DNA of 64,000 nt, taken from NCBI GenBank assembly GCA_047495785.1, contig JBLDXI010000020.1, positions 248,001 through 312,000 on the forward strand, in the 5' to 3' direction. The DNA comes from Lepidodermella squamata. Its lineage: Eukaryota; Gastrotricha. Below the pieces are notes generated by a model. It saw only the letters and a program-made list of their open reading frames with translations, ran no database searches and had not been told where the DNA came from. Below, in pieces: positions 1 to 11,011 of this stretch. Both the position numbers and the translations under genes were made by a program. Each line of letters begins with the position of its first letter. Position 1 is the first letter of the stretch.

Positions 1-52
1 TAGAATTGAGCAGTCCGTGGAAATTCGCAACAAGAGAGCTGGTTAACTGAGT

Positions 53-1201
53 TTAGAGTTCCTCGTGGTACCTGAGCGCCTCGCCAAAGTCTAAAGCTTG
101 GCTGCCAACGAAAACGTCGTGCTTATCAAGCATTTCCTTTAGCGTCAACGTTCCGTCCTTGTCGCCGTCAGCCTCGTGAATGAGATGACGCGATTCGGCT
201 GCTGCGTGATCGTAATCAGAAGGCAATAGCCATTTTCTTAGCTCGTCCTTATCCATGTAGCCATCACCATTTGCATCTCGGTGACGTGCGAATGCCTCGC
301 GCTCAGACTGTACCCAATCTGGTTCAGCTGCGTTAGGGTCGCGCTCGCGATCAGGCCACATGTCACCGATGTATTCATCGAGAGAGACTTGTCCGTCTTT
401 GTCTTTATCAATATCCTCCAGAGTTTCAATAACAACGATGTCGTGCATGCGGTTAAACTCTTCCGGATGCAGGAAAGCTTCAAATTCATCGCGTGACAGA
501 ACACCGTCACCATCTTTATCGGCAGTATTCCAACGACGTTTATCACGCTTGAGCATGGCATTGTAATCGAACCCATCTTTTGGCAAAGTGTCTTCAGCTA
601 CAACATTGATAAATCAATATACAACGACTAAAATTTGCAAAATCCTTACATTCGTATCCGTATGTCTTTTTCATGAAAGTGACAAAGTCTAGATTGCCAC
701 CTTCCTTGAGGCCGTATTCTTTCCATTGCCGATCAGTATCGGTTTTGATATATCTGTGCTGAATCCTGTATTTATGACAAACAATGAGCTGAATGAATCA
801 ACAAGTGGTATCAAGTGCTCACTTCGAGATCCAATCCTTCAATTCTTCATCAGTGACCACACCATCTTTATTGGCATCGATTTTATCGAAAATTTTGCTG
901 AAAGCATACAATGAATACTTGAACAAATATTCTGGTAAGTCAACTAACCCCAGTTCCGCTCGGCTTTCCTCCGGTGACAGATCTTCCAACCGACGAGCTT
1001 CTTCTTGTCCGACAAAGGCGTTATGGTCGTAATCAGGATTATGCTCGCCATCTTTGAAATGCTGTCCACCGCCCAATCCCTGCTGGAACTAAATACTTGA
1101 TAATTGATAACACAATTTGTGCATTTATCTACCTCATCGTGACTTGCATTCGCAACCACGCACACCAGTAAGACAGTTAAACAAGCACGAACCAGCGCCA
1201 T
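53..1201 (-). CDS. CALU: Calumenin/reticulocalbin (CREC) family ER calcium-binding protein
   Basis: Five exons: 1133-1201, 949-1082, 823-897, 650-765 and 53-597, giving 312 aa, the usual calumenin length. The N-terminus is a hydrophobic signal peptide ([20 protein letters not shown]). Six EF-hand positions follow. Loops [48 protein letters not shown] and [12 protein letters not shown] look able to bind calcium. The second (around [11 protein letters not shown]) has lost its acidic residues. The C-terminus DFGEAL...HEEL matches the calumenin ending, with HEEL as a KDEL-like retrieval signal. Known role of the family: low-affinity calcium binding and chaperoning in the secretory pathway. All splice sites are GT-AG; intron 898-948 is 51 nt and stop-free, so a naive reading adds 17 residues absent from the family. 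Signal peptide, EF-hands and retrieval tail are read directly; CALU versus RCN is inferred from the tail. Confidence 0.93.
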
Positions 1202-2101
1202 CAAAATGTTATAAATCCTATTTTTCGGTTATAGAAAATCAAAATGTATTAAGGTTGGCAAATAGCATCTTAGGCGCGCCGTCACATCAGCAACGTGAGC
1301 TTAAGGCTTTCATGTTAATAGGTTTCATCGTCGAAAAGTTTCAAGCGGTAGCGGACCCTCCTGGCAAACGTTGATCAGGATATCGCCGGCCGAAAAAATC
1401 AGATCTCTACTACAAATTTAAAATTTAGGGTATTTTAAAGCTATTTCAGCACACAGCACAAGAATACGCACGAATATCTTTAGAATCAATAGAATTGACG
1501 GTGTCGGGTCGGGGCCCACTGGCCAGATGGAGAATATCCCCAATACGTTGAATAAAAATCCTTACACTTCACACTTCCTAATTCTGGGTTAGTGCGTATA
1601 GAGTGTCCATGCTCCATGCCGTGACTCCTGCTGATTTGCTAGCTACTAGGGACTAGAGCAAATAGCGATTACCATGGCATTACGCACGCTAAGGTGCGCT
1701 ACTTAGCTACCTAGCGATCAGAAGCGGGAAACAGAAAGTTGCATCACATCAGTCAAAAACCTTGAGGTAAAAAGCTTCCAAGAGCAATGTCACTCGACAG
1801 TCGATGAACGATTGTCCCTTAAGGATAGAGCTGCTTATGGTCAACGCTCGACGCATCTCCTATCTCCTACGAAAATATGAAAGAAAAAGATGAGATTTTG
1901 CCCAAGAAAAAGGCTGTCCCAAAAAACTGCGATTGTCACTGCGATGAAGGTCAAGAAAACAAATATCTAAAACTATCTAACTTTAGTTGATCAATTATTT
2001 CTTAAAAATAATTACTATAAAGAGCTCTAAATTTGCCGCGGCTAAAAGTACGCCAAAAAGTTTGAGATGTCTTCGGGAATGTCATGCTTCCGTGATGCTG
2101 T
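1202..2101. other. Non-coding interval
   Basis: Upstream flank of the calumenin gene. It should hold that gene's promoter. I see no supportable gene, RNA or repeat. Confidence 0.5.
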
Positions 2102-2650
2102 TGGGCGATGGCTCAGATTTATGCCGATAACCTCACCATCAGTGCCACCGGCATCAACTTCCAGACCGCCCAAGAAGCAGCTCAATCTGAAATAAACCGA
2201 ATTACCGCCTGGGCCCTCGATTGTCGCCGGAAATTCAGTGCAAGCCATTGGGCCCGGTTCACACCACAAACCAAACTCGACCTATCAATCAACAGAACCG
2301 TGGTTCCCTAGGTCACCGTCATCCGCGTTCTGGGAATCCAGTTTGATCCGCGACTAACATGACAGACTCACATCAATAAAGGCTTGCGCCGTTGCTCTCG
2401 GAACATACCTTTCTTCCACCGACAAGCCTTGACCCCAGGCTTCTCCTTGCACTGGGTCAGGACGGCGTAATTCCCCCTGATTCGTACCACAATTACAAAT
2501 GGCAACGCCGTTCTCAGCAGTATGTCACAGTGACAACTGAGGAAACACCTCGCCTTGCTCCAAAACGATAGTCTGCGAGCTAACCTTCAGGCACGCCGCA
2601 TTGACAATGGCAATGACGCTCGCGCATCGTCTCCACGTCGTACCTGTTCA
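2102..2650 (+). pseudogene. Relic of a Jockey/CR1-type LINE reverse transcriptase
   Basis: Frame 2 from about 2108 reads IYADNLTISATG, then a helix-rich stretch with RITAW, KFSAS, LSINRTVVP, and after a stop VLGIQFDPRLT, stop, QTHINKGLRR. This is the order of the RT catalytic box (YADD, here YADN) followed by the thumb/linker of Jockey- and CR1-like non-LTR elements. Stops at about 2309, 2368, 2467 and 2537 interrupt it. The 5' part, endonuclease and poly(A) tail are not visible. It is an old, dead fragment between calumenin and SFRP. Family assignment below non-LTR is tentative. Confidence 0.7.
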
Positions 2651-3425
2651 GCGCTTCTTCAAAAAATGTCAAAACCGCTATGCGGCCAATGCCGTTACTA
2701 GTACCATCCTTCCTATCTGAGGGGACATCGAAGACATTCGCAACGATCCTGACCCACCAGCTCGGTTCAAGACTTGGTATCGCGGTCCTGAATAGCAGAC
2801 TTCAAAGGTGGCACCATGTGCATACCATTTGCGAAGTTACCATGGAACGCTCCGAACAGAGGCGGCGTTAGGTTAATACGAAACATATAATGCTGAGCTT
2901 GCTATCAGGGCTTGGAATTTCAATTTCAAATAGCGTCGTGTTGATGGATAGCTACCTCTGAAATATCTGATGAACTATTTAGCAATTCATTTACAAGAAA
3001 ATGGCAGTCAAGTCTTGGCATTTTATTGTCCAACTCGAGGTATATTTATTTTAATATAAAGCGCTGCTAAAATCAAATAACTAGACGGACAGAATGTAGC
3101 TAGATTTCCATTGAAATCCACTGTGCTGCTACGAGCGTCAACTTCCAATATAAGAGGAGAGGATCGCTTTGAAACAATAGTTTTTGGCGGAGTCATTGAT
3201 TCACAAGCCAAGAAACTTCCGAGAGTGGATGTGAGATTTGTGAAAACGAACTTCAGCAATAATATGTATTAAATACGCACCAGCCGTCCTGATTTTGGAA
3301 ACTCGGAAGTAAATATTCTTTTCTTAGCCTGTGTCTCAATCAAAAAACACCATTCGTTTCAAGTAACACCCCACCAAGCGATGAAAATATTTGTTAGAAC
3401 ATCCAAAATATTGTTTGATTAGCGG
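2651..3425. other. Non-coding interval, possible decayed LINE continuation
   Basis: Downstream of the RT relic and of the SFRP stop codon. Short open stretches in the first 230 bases may be further decayed element sequence. A TTTATT at about 3044 (AATAAA on the minus strand) could serve SFRP. Nothing else is supportable. Confidence 0.35.
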
Positions 3426-5129
3426 CTACCAGTTTGCCAGAAGATGACCTTTCCTAGATGTACCCGGCCGCCGCCGTCCAGCATCTTTTTCTAAACCTTT
3501 GTTTTTTGATGGCCGCTGGTGAGTGGCTTGTTGACGACGTGAATTCTTACTGTCTCCTGTTGCTTTCAAATTTCCTGTCGCATTCGAACACAGCGCATCG
3601 AGTGGCTGCTTTTTGAGCTTTTGAGTAAATCGCTTAAGGCTTTTGTCGACGTTATGCCCGAGTTGAACGTAGCCTGTCATTTGAAACCGACTGAGAAAAA
3701 CGAAATGTTGATCATAGAAAGACGAAGAATAAATCAGAAGTCTTACATTTGCTCTTGTCCTCCACGAACTTTGTGACGCTCTGCGTTAGCAAAAATCAGA
3801 ACAGTACCACCGCTTTTTTCAGTTTTCCGATCAGTAACTGGCGAGCAAGAGCAATCAAGGGAGGCATTTACGAATACCTGCCGCACGGAACCTTTCTCTA
3901 ATAGTGTCCTGAGGTTGAGCAGCTGAACGTTTCTGGGTAATTTAAGAGGTGATTGCTCCGCAATAACTCGAATTCTTCTAGCGGCAACGCTCAATTCATA
4001 CGACGACTCGCCGATGCTCTTCTTTGACATCTTCGTTATTCTCGTTCGAAATGCTATTCGAAGAACAGAAGAGCACAAATGAACATGCTGAACATAGGTA
4101 ATTAATGTAAAAACACACTGATGTGAGAAGAGCATGCTTTTTGCATGACGTCGTCAACAGTAGTGAGAGGTGAGCAAGCTGAGCAAATCGTAGATGTCTT
4201 CGGTGGCTCCATTGATGGAACTATCGCTGGCTTAAATGTGGTCAGCTGACGCTCCATTGCTTGAGGAATGGCAACAGTTGCAGCCTCTGATCGCGACTGT
4301 CCAGATATCGCTAAAAATACGGAAACAGTGATGGGCCTTTCAAATATACAAAGTGGAATATCTTACTTTCCAGGCTTTCGGGGCCGATGCAAACTTGCTC
4401 ATCATCAGCCGGAAACCTATCACATGATAAAACATCGGGCCAGGTGAAGCCGTAGCGATGATGCAGAGGTCGCTCACAGGTTCTCTGAACGCTTTGACAA
4501 ATGTTTCTACACGGTGGAACAGGTTCCTAGCATCAAAACAAATATTGAATGTGAATTGAATGTTTTTTTGAAAATTTAGCAAAATTACGGCTTTGTTTTC
4601 TACGCACACCGGAGCGAGAACGGAACAGAGGAATAGTCGCGAATGTGCATCACTATAAAAGGAAGTAAACAGCTGAGGAAAAGCTATTTTTCGAGGATGA
4701 AATCAAACAAACTTGCAACGCGCCTCAGCCAGGCGTTTGTGCCAAACTTCTGCCTCGGCGATAATGTCGTTGACATTCCACTGCTCGAGGAGATTGGGTA
4801 TGCGCTTTGAACGGAAATGGCTCATTTTAATCGGTTTATTACCACGTTTTCTAGCATACCATTCGCTCGTAGCCCATTGTTCCGCATAGGGTTAAGTTCC
4901 TTGGGACGTTTAGGCATCGCGCTTGTTGAGGATTAGAATATGCGAGACGTCGATCTGCTTTAAAATCAACAACAAATTGAATAAAAAAATGTAAAGCGGT
5001 CAAAATCGTTATCTCTGACTCACTCAACAAGCGCATCCAGTCGTCCTGCCACGCCTCCAACACGTAGCAGAAAGACGAGGATGTCAGGGTTGCAATCAAA
5101 TAGTGCAAAAATACAAGTATTCTCAGCAT
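3426..5129 (-). CDS. SFRP: Secreted frizzled-related protein (frizzled CRD plus netrin-like domain)
   Basis: Eight exons: 5024-5129, 4860-4957, 4713-4804, 4589-4652, 4367-4526, 4119-4310, 3747-4053 and 3426-3690, all GT-AG and in phase, giving 427 aa. After a signal peptide (MLRILVFLHYLIATLTSSS) comes a frizzled cysteine-rich domain with the expected ten cysteines (CLNVPRNLTLC, YERM-IPNLL, FLCSVLAPVC, PPCRNICQSVQRTC, YGFTWPDVLSCDRFP, VCI). A long linker leads to a netrin-like domain with six cysteines (CSAC, ACSS, DCSCSP, LDALC). The last ~50 residues are basic and low-complexity. SFRPs bind Wnt ligands outside the cell and modulate signalling. The protein is longer than vertebrate SFRPs (about 300-350 aa) because of the linker and tail. 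No single exon shows both domains, so it is easily missed. Confidence 0.93.
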
Positions 5130-5670
5130 TTTACAACTCCTACAGCAGTAGTTAGCAATTATTCATCCTGGCAATAATGTTCTATATTGAGAATGCTTCT
5201 AGCAAAAATGGGCCATGTGTTTTTTAACATAGCGAAATTCGCAGCAATAGCCAAAACAGTATAGTGCGGTATTATACAGTGAAATTACTATCTCAAGTGA
5301 GATTTACTCGGTACCTATTTACGGAATTATTTGATGGCAAGAGTGGCTGTTTTAAGCTATTTATTGATGGTGCTGAGTTGGCTGCCGTTTTGGCATATCT
5401 TTTGATCTGCCGATGAAACTCGATGCATTATTAGAAAATCGCGGGCTTAATCTTTGTAAAACGATGTTTGCCACGTTACCTACTATGCGCCTTGTTTGGT
5501 CTGTGGCGCTCGCAGGCGTTGTGACAGCGCCTATACCACCTATATCGGATTCGCTGTTAGCGGACAAATAGTATTACTGTCGTCTATCACTTGTCTCCCG
5601 GGGCAGGTCACTATGTATGAATGAAACAGCGTCAACAAACTGGGGCTGGGTGCGGCTAGGCACGTACACA
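5130..5670. other. Non-coding interval upstream of SFRP
   Basis: Expected to contain the SFRP promoter. A 67-codon open frame on the minus strand (5361-5567) begins just after an in-frame stop and has no splice site or homology I can support. Confidence 0.4.
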
Positions 5671-5676
5671 TTTATT
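5671..5676 (-). terminator. Poly(A) signal AATAAA of the small peptide gene
   Basis: TTTATT on the plus strand is AATAAA on the minus strand, 22 nt after the stop codon of the two-exon peptide gene. Confidence 0.55.
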
Positions 5677-5698
5677 GTTTAATTACGCGAAGCGACTA

Positions 5699-6061
5699 TT
5701 ATTTGCCGCAGTAGCCCGCAGTAGTCTTGCAAGGTCTCGCGACGCAACTGTATCGAGACACTCGAAGAAGCGACCCAGGATGAACTGCGTAAACATGCCG
5801 ATAACTCAATCGCGCTCTCACTGCATAATAATTCGCGGCGAATCGTTAACAAATTAGCAACTCGTTACCTGGCTGCTTCGTATGACGCGGCTGTTCGTCT
5901 TCGGCGCTGAACGACTCGAGTGGGCGCCGATGGCTAGTGGCCGTCGTTTGGGCGCGTGGCATGCGCCATGAGAAATCGCTGGCGTCGATGAAATTAACAG
6001 CCCCGCAAACGCCGACGAAATACGCGTAGAACAGCGTTGTAGTTGCAACGTCGAGCAGCAT
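5699..6061 (-). CDS. Small secreted peptide precursor, possibly amidated
   Basis: Two exons, 5869-6061 and 5699-5784, joined by a GT-AG intron, encode 92 aa. The N-terminus is a hydrophobic segment (MLLDVATTTLFYAYFVGVCGAVNF) fit for a signal peptide. The middle is polar and basic, and the C-terminus is RYSCVARPCKTTAGYCGK. A terminal Gly-Lys is what remains when a peptide is trimmed and C-terminally amidated. Three cysteines lie in the last 15 residues. AATAAA follows the stop by 22 nt. I do not recognise a family: spacing does not fit allatostatin C, CCAP or CNMamide. Reading frame, signal peptide and splice sites are seen; a neuropeptide-like role is inference. Confidence 0.45.
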
Positions 6062-7371
6062 TTACAGAGACAGTGAGAAAAAAATTCGACACTGAATCAA
6101 CAAATTCAGATTTGTTTTCGGTGGTGGGGCGTGTTTGTATGGCGCAGACGTCCTAGGGTATAATCTCGCAGCAGGAATTCCTCCGCGTCGGAAATCGGAT
6201 TGCTGTTTGGCTTAGCTGGCACTTAATGTAATACTTCTGTTGCACCGCGTAGTTTTAGAGCTATGCGGGAGCTCGCATCTGGTTATAACTGTATCGAAGC
6301 AGTTCATGCAAAACAGGCACTGCACATCGCAAGTTCATTCATTTGCTGGTGTTGTGTTACATGGCTGTAACCTGCTGCTTGGTTTTATTAGTGAACACGC
6401 CTTATCAGTCATGTCATGCATATGGAGTATATATGCCCGGCAGCACATGCGGTTTTACTCGCTCGGCCTGAACCAATTAATTTCAATCAGCGTGTGTTTT
6501 TTACCGCCCAGACAAATGAACCGTTTCAAACGTATAAAAACGACGAACAGCGTAAAAAATGTAAATTTTTATTTTACAATGAAGGAAGTGTAAGACAGCA
6601 ACGAACGCATATTCCAGTGGTGAAGAGACGACATTTTGATTCTTTCTCATCAACACTCGGCGATGTTACAATATTCAAATCATTCGGAAGTGCGTAAATG
6701 ATTTTTTCAGTGCTGAGTAAATCAAATCACTTGGGATCTCTACGCTACCCGGAATAAACACCTCGGTTTATTATATTACGAAGAATGCATCAGAAAATAT
6801 TAAATGAAGCACCAACGCCAGTTTTCTTGCTTAAGGGTATGCAGTGTTCATGATTAACTTTATATAAAAGGTAATATAATAACATCGGTTATATAGAAGT
6901 CGGTATTGATTCAGGGTAAGTATTGATTCATACAAAAATATACAAATACATTCACCGAAGAAGACAATGTAAAGCTCTTCCTGTAACACAGAAGACAAAC
7001 GTTGATAGACAGATGAACATGAAAAATTATAATAAGGAATAACCGTTGCGTAGTGGCTTTTCATGCCATTGATCAAGTGTTCTTAGGAGGAAGGTGAAAT
7101 TGAAGATAATACTTGCAATACATATTTTAGCCATATTGAACGCAAAATAGAGATACTTCGTTTGAAAAAATAAACACAAAAAATTATCACAACTAACAAT
7201 GTCTCTCTATAATCAATAATCCACAACATTTTCTGCAAAAATATTAATACTTAAGTATTAATAATGGTTCATACTAATGGTTAAACTAATGCGCAGTTAA
7301 TTGATTTGGCAAAACTTCGGTAAATATTATGATTGTCCACATGTGATGCTTCGAGATCAATCTCAAGTAAG
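6062..7371. other. AT-rich non-coding interval
   Basis: Lies between the peptide gene start and the TMEM86 stop. Open frames here (for example 6240-6593 plus, 6831-7076 minus) have no recognisable domains or supported splice sites. No repeat or RNA gene seen. Confidence 0.45.
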
Positions 7372-8338
7372 TCATTTGCTTTCTTCTTTCAGCGTATACT
7401 TATAGCGTACGGAACAATGAAGGAACTCGTCGACTTGAGAATCAACAACCGATAGGGCGATACCTGCGTTGCATTATAGGTAATGTAATTTTTTTATAGG
7501 CTCATAAGGGGCAACAACTTACCAAGCTGACCAGCATAATAGAAAAGCATGACGAAAACATGCGTCCACACAGTTCCCTTGTCCATTACAAACATTTCTA
7601 CTGCAAGAAGGCAATCGCTCATTCCAAAAAGAATGGCACCGGCGCATGAACAGAGCTTAGTCCACGTCCATAAGTCGTCGAACAATTGCAATCTAGAGAT
7701 CGACCTCCAAATCATCACGCTCTAAAAAATGTACGCTGTAAAATTTAGAGCGAATGAAACACGAGCAGCAAACCAGGATTAGTCCGTAAATTCCGGCAAC
7801 AACGGTTACAGGAAGTTCTAGATTGGCTGATACGTAGGTGATAACAGCACTGTACAAAGCCATAATTATAGCTGCAAGATTTTCAATCATCTTAGAAATC
7901 AATTTAATAAATAATTATAATACCGAGCGCTGGCCAATTAAACGGCTTGAGTCCGAATGCAATCGCATAAAAACAGTGCGCGATAGCAAAGCAGATCACC
8001 GCGATGACGAAGTAAACGAAAGCAAACGATTGGAAGACCATAAATATATCGCCAACACACGAAAAAACCAAACCAGCCAAAACACGGCGAGAATACATGT
8101 AATACTGATTCGTTAGACCCGTTCCATTCATCAACACGAAAGCCATCAATGAAATCATTGGAGCCGCTTTGATCACAGCGTAGAAAAACGTTGGTGAGGA
8201 AGACTCTCCGTACAAAATGAAGAAAACTGCTATGCTCTTGAAAAACGGAACCAACCGAGGACCAACACTCTTTATCATTGTTTTAATTGGTATTTTGAAG
8301 CACTCGATGCCATTAGGAGACGCAGGCTCAGTTTCCAT
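7372..8338 (-). CDS. TMEM86: TMEM86 family lysoplasmalogenase (YhhN domain)
   Basis: Four exons: 7924-8338, 7774-7871, 7523-7721 and 7372-7463, with GT-AG introns of about 50-60 nt, giving 267 aa. The protein is almost wholly hydrophobic, with about eight membrane segments in the YhhN arrangement. Conserved stretches include GDIFMVF, WTKLCSCAGAILFGMSDCLLA and YYAGQLGIALSV. The Asp residues in GDIF and MSDC are the invariant acidic pair of the family. Family members hydrolyse the vinyl-ether bond of lysoplasmalogens in ER/endomembranes. Length is close to the usual ~240 aa plus a short cytosolic N-terminus. It diverges from RSPH14 across 630 bp. Paralogue A versus B cannot be assigned. Confidence 0.9.
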
Positions 8339-8968
8339 TTTAAATCCTTAATTAATAAACTAAATTGAACAAAACAGAGAATAATGCTCCACACAAGTTC
8401 CAAAATAGCAATTTGACCTAAAATATCTTCCTTTAGTCAGATAGTGATTCAAAACCTAGCTTCCGATGATAAACGGCATTGTCGGTCGGCGGTGTGGCAG
8501 CAGCTGCGAATTTGGTTATCGCGCTTAATGGTCAGCCGGCGTGGTCCCCGCCACAACTCAAGTCACGACTTTGGCAGTATGCCCACCTACGTACTACGAC
8601 ACGAACAATTGTGTAGTGCAATGAATAGAAGACGAAGACCACACCGCCAGCCAACGCAACGTGAGTGCAAAGTGCAACAAAAACGCAAGTACAAACACTG
8701 AGAATACAAAAAACACAGCTCTTTTTTCATCAGTTTCACATTTTTGTGCGACGAAGCTCTAATTAGCGCAAAATTGTCACCTCTATTTCATGAAACTTTC
8801 AAAATAAAAGAATAAAATTAATTTTATTTGTATTTTATTTTTTAAATTTACTTAGCAACACATGCTTGGACGGCAACAGAACGACACTGTCAAATCTCTC
8901 AATGTCTTAGACCAAGAAAGGCTTCACGTCAACCTCCTGCTAATATTGCTGTGGTGTATTACTTCTAA
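8339..8968. promoter_or_regulatory. Shared divergent promoter interval (TMEM86 / RSPH14)
   Basis: The 630 bp between the two divergent start codons must hold both promoters. I see no certain core element. Confidence 0.35.
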
Positions 8969-10781
8969 ATGGCTAGCTGTGTAATTTCCGACAAATATCC
9001 TCCATTGATTGACCCAACGCGGACTCCGTTGGCATATGGTAACAGAGCGATTCCCAGACTTGTGAGTGATAACGTGAAATGTATACGATCTTAATTTTGC
9101 ACTGATTAAACAGGACCGAGAATTGCGTGATGAGCATTTATTGACGCGCCAGCGCGCTGTTCGCTCTCTATGCGATTATCTCAAGGATCCAGAGCATGTC
9201 GCGGAGGCTGCACGTTTGGGTAATTCATCACCCAATGTTTCCATCGTGAATGGTGTTATATAAATTCACGGTTTTAGGAATCACCGAAACTTTACAGTTA
9301 CTGCTGAAGGATAGCGATGTGACAGTACGTAGCAAGGCAACTGAAGCTCTTTGCACTATTGGAAGTAATTAATTCCGTTAATTAATAAATGCATTGTTAT
9401 ATTTCTAATTATCAAGGCTGTTCGGTGGGAAGGCAGGCATGGGCAGACTCCTCTGTAGTCAAGGTAAATTCGTTGACTATTTGTTGGTTCAATCTCATGT
9501 AGGAAGAAAGTTGCTTACATAAAGCGGGCTGAAATAGAGCCACGCCCGGTTTATAGCAATTCTCAACGACTACCGGACGAGCCAAAGCCTCCGGTTTACA
9601 GATATTGCAGCATGGATGACTTCGGTTTAAGCAAATTCCACTGTATGTAATTTATACAGGAAATGGTCCGACTGATTAGTAGTGTGTAGTTGGCTGCAGT
9701 TTGCCAAAAGACTCGATAACAAAAGTGAACAAAAAAATACGTGTGGGTGATTATACTATGAGATTCATGTTTTGCATCCCTACGCATGCCAATAATTCTG
9801 GTTTTACTGTAACTTGCAGTCAGTCGCCGATTTGTGGGACGATTCTGAGCCGATCGTCAGGAAAAATGCTCATCAAGCTGTGGAACTATACTGCGAAGGC
9901 GTCGATGGCAAGTATTTATGGAGGCTATTTAAATACAATTGACACTTATTTTCTATCAGGAGCAACAGACGTTGTCGAGTCCCATCTAATCAGCGCATTG
10001 ATCGAAAAATTGAAAATCGAGCTTGACGAGATTAAAGTAAAAGTGACACGTGCCTTCCTCTAGCCAGACTTACATCATCAATATCTATTCAGGTTTTCAT
10101 TTTGGATTCATTGCACTTCTGCATGAGGTTAAAGCCCGAGCAAGCGCTTGAGTACGGAGGCCTTCCAGCGTTTGCCACGCTCCTTTCTCACGCAAATGTT
10201 GTAATCGTTGCGAAAGCCGCAAGGAACATAATGGATATATGGTGATAGTTTTAGTTGAAATTATACATAAATTTTCATTTTGTCAATTCTAAAGCTCTCC
10301 ATTGGCTGGGAAAGAAGAAGCAATTAAACTTGAAATAATGCAGAAACTTGTAACGCTGATTATCGAATCCGAGGAGAGTGAAATTCGCGGCTTTTGTGCT
10401 GGCGCTATTGCTATGTATGCCTTAATCTCGATACATATCAACAAAATATAGATTATTTACAATTCAGGATTGCAATCACCACCAAAGGCAAGTACACTGC
10501 TCTACGATGCTCGGCTCTAGATCCTCTCGTTGAGCTCGTTTCGGACAATTCATCGGAAGCGAGAGCTTTAGCATTGAAAGCTATAACATGTATCTCCGAG
10601 GCGCCTGAGGGAAGAGCATACTTACAACAGCACGTCGATCGAGTGAGTTTGTCGCAGCTATTTTGGCATATAATTATCCTTTTTTCTTATTTCATAGATT
10701 CGCCAGCGAATAACAGATCCGATTCCGAACGTCAGCAAAGCAGCGCAAATTTGCGTCAACGTTATTACTTGGAAGCCATGA
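8969..10781 (+). CDS. RSPH14: Radial spoke head protein 14 (armadillo-repeat axonemal protein)
   Basis: Exons: 8969-9061, 9114-9219, 9278-9364, 9417-9463, a probable 24-nt micro-exon 9660-9683, 9820-9907, 9960-10036, 10093-10241, 10295-10414, 10468-10642 and 10698-10781. The product is about 349 aa, matching vertebrate RSPH14 (348). Collinear motifs: PPLIDPTRTPLAYGNRA at the N-terminus, LLTRQRAVRSLCD, VGRQAW, VVESHL...KLKIELDEIK, PLAGKEEA, GKYTALRCSALDPLVELVS, EAPEGRAYLQQHV, and a C-terminal NVITWKP. The product is an armadillo-type helical repeat protein of the 9+2 axoneme radial spoke. The intron after 9907 begins GC rather than GT, forced by the reading frame. The micro-exon boundaries are the least certain part: without it the frame still holds but a helix is shortened. 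Confidence 0.9.
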
Positions 10782-11011
10782 AGTGGTGTATTATAACACT
10801 CCGTAATGATTGCTGTAGCTACGTACTTCTGTATTTACCAATTTCAAAGTAAAATATGAAACAGATATCGGCATAATTTAAGGTTTTTATTCACCCCGAA
10901 TACAAGCGTCTTAGATTTCTTTGAATATATGGTATATCTCTGACGAGAATGATAATTATGACAATATTGCAGTCTCCCAATCACTTCAGCTCATACAAAT
11001 CACAAGTAAAA
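10782..11011. other. Short intergenic interval downstream of RSPH14
   Basis: Converging 3' ends of RSPH14 (+) and TRAPPC11 (-), largely occupied on the right by the MITE. No other feature seen. Confidence 0.4.

Noticed and set aside
823-1082. Uninterrupted reading of calumenin exon 2
   Set aside because: Adds 17 hydrophobic residues absent from the family; GT-AG boundaries at 948/898 restore the conserved ELG-KIFDKID.
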